The notes under the pieces are model-generated. The model did no database searches. It saw only the letters and a program-made list of their open reading frames with translations, and was not told the DNA's origin. A stretch of DNA of 11,098 nucleotides. Origin: Thermoplasmata archaeon. Lineage in GTDB: Archaea; Thermoplasmatota; Thermoplasmata; Thermoplasmatales; Thermoplasmataceae. How positions within the stretch are numbered: the first letter of the stretch is position 1; the number at the start of each line of letters is the position of its first letter. Position numbers and translations under genes: made by a program. Positions 7,439 through 11,098 of the stretch are shown here, one piece after another. The stretch is from positions 1 to 11,098 of the forward strand of contig JAKBSB010000030.1 of assembly GCA_021845155.1 (NCBI GenBank). Reading direction: 5' to 3'.

Positions 7439-8704
7439 ATGCAAAGCACTCTCATCAGGGATGCCATAATAGTTACCCAGAACGGAAAAAGGGAGGTAAA
7501 AAGAGGAAATATCCTCATAAAGGGCAACAGGATAAGTGAGATTGGAGAAACTTCCACCGATGCCGACAGGATAATAGAAGCAGATGGAAACATAGTTCTT
7601 CCGGGCTTCATCAATACACACTGCCATGTGGCCATGTCACATCTCAAGAACAGGCTGGATGATGTTGACCTGCAGAAGTTTCTTGACCTGACATTCAAGC
7701 TTGACTCCGGGCGGACTCCGGAAGGCATCTACAATTCTTCAGTTCTCGGTATTTCCGAAATGATAAACAACGGAATTACCTCATTTGCAGACCTGTATTA
7801 TTCTGAAGATATCATAGCTAGGGCCGTTATTGATTCAGGCATCCGCGGCTATCTTTCATGGGTGACGCTTGACAGGAAATTCACAACCCAGGATGGTGAC
7901 ACCCCTGACAATGCCGAACAGTTCATCAGGGAGTTCAGGGGAAAAGATCGAATAACTCCTTCCGTCGGGATACAGGGGATATATGTTGCAGGAGATGATA
8001 TATACGCTTCGGCATCAGAAATTGCAAAAAAGTATGGCACTATCATTCACACCCATCTCGCAGAAACCAGGGAAGAGGTTTACAACTTTGTGAAAGGGCA
8101 TAACGGAAAGAGGCCGGTGGAACACCTCTCCGATATAGGCTTCCTTAATGAAAACATTCTTGCAGCCCATTCTGTCTGGGCTACACTCCGCGAAGTTAAA
8201 CTTATGGCAAAATCCGGAACAAAAGTCTCGTGGAATGCAGTCAGCAATTTCAAGCTTGGTGTTGGCGGAGTCCCACCTGTCCCGGAAATGATGGCAAACG
8301 GCATTACAATATCCATGGGAACCGACAGCAACGGGAGCAACAACTCCCTGAATATGTTTGAAGCCATGAAATTCTCGGCCCTGTCAGTAAAGAACGAACG
8401 ATGGAACCCCTCGCTGATGAAGGCACAGGAGATACTTGACATGGCAACAGTAAACGGTGCCAGGTCTCTTGGGGATGAAAGCACAGGTTCCATCGAAGCA
8501 GGGAAGAAGGCCGACATCATCATGATAGATGCGTCAATGCCAAACATATTCCCTGTTTCAGAGGAAAATGCAGTAAACAGCATCGTCTATTCCGCCAACC
8601 CTTCAAATATATGCATGGTCATGGTTGACGGAAAAATCCTCAAGGAGACAGGAAAACCCTCTCCAGTGGACAAAACAGGCCTGAAGGGAAAGGTTTTCAC
8701 TTAA
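7439..8704 (+). CDS. Amidohydrolase, MTA/SAH (adenosine-type) deaminase-like
   Basis: 421 aa, typical length for the ATZ/TRZ and MtaD/SAH deaminase group of the amidohydrolase superfamily, which hydrolytically deaminate adenosine-type nucleosides or related amines. The metal site is intact: HxH at His61/His63 (PGFINTHCHVAM), His204 and His206 in HTHLAET with Glu209, His244 in AAHSVWA, and Asp296 in GTDSNGSNNSLNMFEAM. A small beta-domain is built from both termini (ADGNIVLPGF; SIEAGKKADIIMID). Two features are unusual: the VxHNPxSN motif reads V-S-W265-N-A267-V-S-N, and the position I align with the ribose-binding Glu of the Thermotoga enzyme TM0936 is Lys80. It may therefore act on MTA, SAH, 5'-deoxyadenosine or something else. 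It is a monocistronic, leaderless gene cytosolic in role. Confidence 0.88.
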   Translation: MQSTLIRDAIIVTQNGKREVKRGNILIKGNRISEIGETSTDADRIIEADGNIVLPGFINTHCHVAMSHLKNRLDDVDLQKFLDLTFKLDSGRTPEGIYNSSVLGISEMINNGITSFADLYYSEDIIARAVIDSGIRGYLSWVTLDRKFTTQDGDTPDNAEQFIREFRGKDRITPSVGIQGIYVAGDDIYASASEIAKKYGTIIHTHLAETREEVYNFVKGHNGKRPVEHLSDIGFLNENILAAHSVWATLREVKLMAKSGTKVSWNAVSNFKLGVGGVPPVPEMMANGITISMGTDSNGSNNSLNMFEAMKFSALSVKNERWNPSLMKAQEILDMATVNGARSLGDESTGSIEAGKKADIIMIDASMPNIFPVSEENAVNSIVYSANPSNICMVMVDGKILKETGKPSPVDKTGLKGKVFT

Positions 8705-8709
8705 TTTTT
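8705..8709 (+). terminator. Possible U-tract terminator of the amidohydrolase gene
   Basis: TTTTT directly follows the TAA stop and precedes the AT-rich promoter region of the next gene. It is short, so this is only suggestive. Confidence 0.35.
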
Positions 8710-8715
8710 ACAAAG

Positions 8716-8730
8716 AATATAAATATAAAA
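8716..8730 (+). promoter_or_regulatory. Upstream TATA-like element before aIF5A gene
   Basis: AATATAAATATAAAA could serve as a second TATA box giving a start near 8749 and a leader of about 30 nt. It may equally be only an AT-rich stretch upstream of the main box. Confidence 0.35.
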
Positions 8731-8740
8731 ATCCCGGACA

Positions 8741-8756
8741 AAGTATATAAATACTT
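8741..8756 (+). promoter_or_regulatory. TATA box of aIF5A gene, embedded in an inverted repeat
   Basis: The TATA box TATATAAAT (8744-8752) is centred 32 nt before the ATG at 8780, predicting a leader of about 5-7 nt. It lies inside a perfect inverted repeat, AAGTAT (8741-8746), ATAA spacer, ATACTT (8751-8756). The repeat may be only the symmetry of an AT-rich box or may be a repressor site. Confidence 0.65.
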
Positions 8757-8779
8757 GTCATATCACCGTATTGAACTTT

Positions 8780-9169
8780 ATGAGCTGGCAAGAAGCCGAA
8801 GTAAGAGAATTAAAAGTCGGGAGATACATGCTTATCGATGACGCTCCATGCAAAATTATGGAAATCACCATGTCCAAGCCGGGAAAACATGGGGAAGCCA
8901 AGGGACGAATTGTCGCTATCGGTGTCTTCGATTCACAGAAAAGAAGTGTAGTTTACCCTGTTAAGCACAAGGTGAAGGTTCCCATTATTGAAAAGAAGAA
9001 TGCACAGGTCCTCTCAATAGGAAACAATGAGGCACAGCTGATGGACAGCGACACATTTGAAACATTCGTAATGCAGTTTGATCCTGCTGACGCGGACAAG
9101 ATAAAGGTAGGAACAGAGGTATCGTATTGGGAAGCAATGGGAAAACGGAAGATAATGTTCCAGAACTGA
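8780..9169 (+). CDS. eif5A: Translation initiation factor aIF5A
   Basis: 129 aa from ATG 8780. The N-terminus [26 protein letters not shown] is the usual archaeal aIF5A beginning, so a TTG nine bases upstream is not needed. The N-terminal SH3-like domain carries the loop [13 protein letters not shown]; Lys36 in GKHG is the lysine modified to deoxyhypusine/hypusine by deoxyhypusine synthase using spermidine. The C-terminal half (from about residue 72) is the OB-fold domain ending in [14 protein letters not shown]. The protein binds the ribosome and relieves stalling, for example at proline-rich stretches. Its transcript is nearly leaderless and has no Shine-Dalgarno site. The agmatinase gene follows and probably overlaps; a T6 run at 9176-9181 just after the stop might end part of the transcripts. 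Confidence 0.97.
   Translation: MSWQEAEVRELKVGRYMLIDDAPCKIMEITMSKPGKHGEAKGRIVAIGVFDSQKRSVVYPVKHKVKVPIIEKKNAQVLSIGNNEAQLMDSDTFETFVMQFDPADADKIKVGTEVSYWEAMGKRKIMFQN
9116..9120 (+). promoter_or_regulatory. Possible Shine-Dalgarno site for agmatinase TTG start
   Basis: GAGGT inside the aIF5A coding sequence sits 6 nt before the TTG at 9127. It supports that rare start, though the same bases also encode conserved aIF5A residues (TEVSYW), so it may be coincidental. Confidence 0.4.
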
Positions 9170-10032
9170 CTGATCTTTTTTATCTCCCCACTCTTCCGGA
9201 CGCACATTCATCATACAGCGAATCCAGGTACGTGATTTTCGGTGTTCCATTTGATAACACCTCAAGCTACCGGAGGGGTTCAAGGCTGGCACCAGATTCA
9301 ATAAGGCATGCGTATGACAACCTGGAATCATATGATCCATGGTACGATGTCAATTTTCCTGAAATTCCAATATGCGATCTTGGCAATCTGGAGGTTGGAG
9401 AGGACGCAGAAGAGGTCATTGATACAGTACAACAGGTTGGCTCCAGACTTTACAGGGACGGAAAGATTCCCATAATGCTTGGCGGTGAGCACTCCCTTAC
9501 AAGCGGCATGGTGAGAAACCTTGCAGATGCTTACATGGTCATAATTGACGCTCACTCTGATTTCAGGGACACCTATATGGGGAGCAAATTCAACCATGCG
9601 TGCATAACCAGGAGATGCCTTGAAATTCTTGGAAAAAATCGCATATCATCAATCGGCACCAGGTCAACTTCCCAGGAGGAAAAGGAATCGGGCCTCATGG
9701 ACCAGGTATCTTTCTATTCTGCCCGTTACGTCATGAAACATGGAATAGGGGAAGTACTGGACCAGTTAAGGGAGAAGATATCGGGTCCCGTCTATTTCTC
9801 CATTGACATGGACGGCTTTGATCCGTCATTTGCGCCGGGAGTGGGAACCCCGGAACCTTACGGCCTATCCGATACTGATGTCAGAACCCTTATAAACGGG
9901 TTGGGCAAAAAAATCGTGAGTTTCGACATCGTTGAAATGACACCAGTTTACGACAACGGAAACACTTCCATGCTCGCTGCCAAACTTATACAGGACTTCA
10001 TAGGAAGCAGGGAAGGAACCATTGAGGAATGA
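9127..10032 (+). CDS. speB: Agmatinase (arginase/ureohydrolase family)
   Basis: 301 aa from TTG 9127. It hydrolyses agmatine to putrescine and urea. All expected dimanganese ligands are present: GGEHS (119-123, His122), DAHSD (141-145), and SIDMDGFDP (225-233, Asp227/Asp229), followed by the family hallmark [14 protein letters not shown] and the C-terminal [21 protein letters not shown]. The N-terminal [26 protein letters not shown] is also typical. The start is uncertain: residues from about [10 protein letters not shown] are surely coding, but the only ordinary start codon upstream is TTG 9127, which overlaps aIF5A by 43 nt; a CTG at 9166 overlapping its stop (CTGA) is an alternative; GTG 9232 would cut into the fold. 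Adjacency to aIF5A makes biological sense, because putrescine feeds the polyamine that hypusinates aIF5A. A related ureohydrolase substrate cannot be fully excluded. Confidence 0.9.
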   Translation: MGSNGKTEDNVPELTDLFYLPTLPDAHSSYSESRYVIFGVPFDNTSSYRRGSRLAPDSIRHAYDNLESYDPWYDVNFPEIPICDLGNLEVGEDAEEVIDTVQQVGSRLYRDGKIPIMLGGEHSLTSGMVRNLADAYMVIIDAHSDFRDTYMGSKFNHACITRRCLEILGKNRISSIGTRSTSQEEKESGLMDQVSFYSARYVMKHGIGEVLDQLREKISGPVYFSIDMDGFDPSFAPGVGTPEPYGLSDTDVRTLINGLGKKIVSFDIVEMTPVYDNGNTSMLAAKLIQDFIGSREGTIEE

Positions 10033-10042
10033 TTCATATGCC

Positions 10043-10061
10043 TTCCGGCCTGAATCCGGAA
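10043..10061. repeat. Inverted repeat TTCCGG-N7-CCGGAA in the intergenic region
   Basis: Perfect 6-bp arms around CCTGAAT, placed 11 nt after the agmatinase stop and about 10 nt before the TATA-like box of the next gene. It could be an operator for that promoter, or a hairpin working with the following T5 run (10073-10077) as a terminator. Confidence 0.55.
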
Positions 10062-10065
10062 CGGT

Positions 10066-10080
10066 CAAAATCTTTTTAAC
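10066..10080 (+). promoter_or_regulatory. Putative promoter of the geranylgeranyl reductase family gene
   Basis: CAAAA followed by TCTTTTTAAC resembles an archaeal BRE plus TATA element. It is centred about 35 nt before the ATG at 10111, predicting a leader of about 10 nt. Confidence 0.5.
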
Positions 10081-10110
10081 CAGCTTCAAATAGCCGGAGT
10101 AGCTGATCAG

Positions 10111-11098
10111 ATGGAAAAGGATTATGATGCAGTCATAGTTGGGGCAGGTACAGGTGGGCTTTCAGCCGGCATTGCACTGAAGAAGGCAGGCAAATCATAC
10201 ATTATCCTGGACAGAAAGAAGGAAATAGGGCTTCCTGTCAGGTCTACCGGAGCAGTCTCACTGGAATGGGTTAAAAGAATCGGCATGCCCACGGATGACA
10301 GCATTGTTGCATCAAAAATCTACGCAATGAAGTTCCAGACCGACAGGGGAAGGAGCATCTCCCTGAGCTTTGACAAACCGGTCGGGCTTGTTTATGATTT
10401 CACGAAATACGAGAAATACCTGGCTAAGGATTTTGCGGGAGAACTCAACATAAAAATGGAAACCCAGGTCATTTCGGTAGATGGGAATAAGGTAAAAACG
10501 GCCAATGAAGAGTATGAGGGCAGGAATATAGTAATGGCAAGCGGACCCCAGTCCACTTTTGGCCAGAAACTGGACAGGAACAATGTGCTCGTTGCATACG
10601 AGGAAACAAGGGAACTGCCAAGAAGGGATGATTTCCAGATGATACTCTGGTTCAGCGACATGGCCCCCGGAGGATATTTCTGGGATTTCGCAGACAGTGA
10701 CTCAACAAGGAAGATAGGCGTATGTTATTATCCCCTTTCTGGAGAACAGCCGAAAACTGTTCTTGAGAAGTTTACCAGGAAATTTCCGGAAGTGGATGGA
10801 AAAATGCTGCACACAATGGCACACCAGATTCCACTCTCAAGGCCATCCGAAAGGGTCATTGAAGGAAACAGGCTTTACGTTGGAGATATGGTGAATGCAG
10901 TGCTGAATACAACAGCCGGTGGCCTGCAGGGAGCATTCTGGACAGGGAAATATGCCGGCAACGCCATATCTGCCGGGGACCTCCAGATGTACCAGAACGG
11001 ATGGGACAGCGAGATCAGGCCCTGGCTCATGAAGCACCACAATCTTCACAGGAAGATGCACAGGAACGGGTCCAGATCAATTGGAAACCTCATGCTGC
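10111..11098 (+). CDS. Geranylgeranyl reductase family FAD-dependent oxidoreductase, 3'-partial
   Basis: The frame is open from ATG 10111 to the window edge (329 codons, no stop), so the C-terminus is missing. Residues 6-35 form the FAD-binding Rossmann beta-alpha-beta with VGAGTGG (GxGxxG) and the ribose-binding Asp34. The EIGLPVR segment (38-44), PGGYFW (186-191), and GDM...TTAGGLQGAFWTGKYAG (258-283) match the second FAD contact and substrate region of geranylgeranyl reductases, which saturate isoprenoid chains of archaeal lipids or quinones. It diverges from the Thermoplasma lipid reductase pattern as I recall it: PVRCGEG is PVRSTGA, YxWxFPK is YFWDFAD, and ADG is ASG. It is thus likely a paralog with another isoprenoid or even a different substrate. 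It has its own putative promoter 78 nt after the agmatinase gene. Confidence 0.85.
   Translation, partial: MEKDYDAVIVGAGTGGLSAGIALKKAGKSYIILDRKKEIGLPVRSTGAVSLEWVKRIGMPTDDSIVASKIYAMKFQTDRGRSISLSFDKPVGLVYDFTKYEKYLAKDFAGELNIKMETQVISVDGNKVKTANEEYEGRNIVMASGPQSTFGQKLDRNNVLVAYEETRELPRRDDFQMILWFSDMAPGGYFWDFADSDSTRKIGVCYYPLSGEQPKTVLEKFTRKFPEVDGKMLHTMAHQIPLSRPSERVIEGNRLYVGDMVNAVLNTTAGGLQGAFWTGKYAGNAISAGDLQMYQNGWDSEIRPWLMKHHNLHRKMHRNGSRSIGNLML

Noticed and set aside
7381..7439. Imperfect direct repeat CATGACATTCAT / CATGACCATCAT before the amidohydrolase gene
   Set aside because: Only 10 of 12 bases match, the spacing is 47 nt and the second copy overlaps the start codon; chance is a sufficient explanation.
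8080..8583. Long minus-strand open frame opposite the amidohydrolase gene
   Set aside because: It is antisense to metal-ligand motifs of a clear enzyme gene and has no credible start signal or promoter.
8771..8779. TTG at 8771 as start of aIF5A
   Set aside because: Archaeal aIF5A proteins begin MSW, matching ATG 8780, and the predicted transcription start lies at or after 8771.
10392..10661. Minus-strand open frame opposite the reductase gene
   Set aside because: The plus-strand frame carries FAD-binding and family motifs throughout; the antisense translation is featureless Ser/Leu-rich sequence.

Overview
The window looks like a piece of a Thermoplasmatales-type (acidophilic, wall-less) euryarchaeal chromosome. 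The evidence is an archaeal translation factor aIF5A, TATA boxes about 25 nt upstream of start codons (leaderless or nearly leaderless mRNAs), a geranylgeranyl-reductase-family flavoprotein typical of isoprenoid-lipid metabolism, AGG-rich arginine usage and roughly mid-40s %GC. The assignment to order is an inference from protein style; no 16S rRNA or other marker is present. All genes found lie on the + strand.

Region 1 (start to 7311) is one tight six-gene operon. It opens with the 3' part of a very large secreted or surface protein: a signal-peptide remnant, about six Ig-like/carboxypeptidase-regulatory-like beta domains and about 63 N-glycosylation sequons. Then come a soluble protein with a DUF4129-like domain, a small single-span membrane protein, a MoxR AAA+ ATPase, a DUF58 (vWA-like) membrane protein, and a polytopic membrane protein. 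The genes overlap by a few bases or are separated by 0-9 nt, and several have strong Shine-Dalgarno sites. The layout matches the widespread but poorly understood MoxR/DUF58/DUF4129 modules. Here the usual transglutaminase is absent, the DUF4129 unit is a free soluble protein, and a heavily sequon-loaded exoprotein is co-transcribed. This is the most likely undescribed system in the window.

Region 2 (7312-8704) is a leaderless amidohydrolase gene of the MTA/SAH deaminase type with its own promoter. Its substrate-pocket substitutions make the exact substrate uncertain.

Region 3 (8705-10032) holds the aIF5A gene followed by an overlapping agmatinase gene. Agmatinase makes putrescine, which leads to the spermidine-type polyamine used to form (deoxy)hypusine on aIF5A, so the two genes are linked metabolically.

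Region 4 (10033-11098) is a short regulatory gap with an inverted repeat and a TATA-like box. It is followed by a divergent geranylgeranyl reductase family flavoprotein that runs off the window end. No RNA genes, mobile elements or CRISPR arrays were seen.
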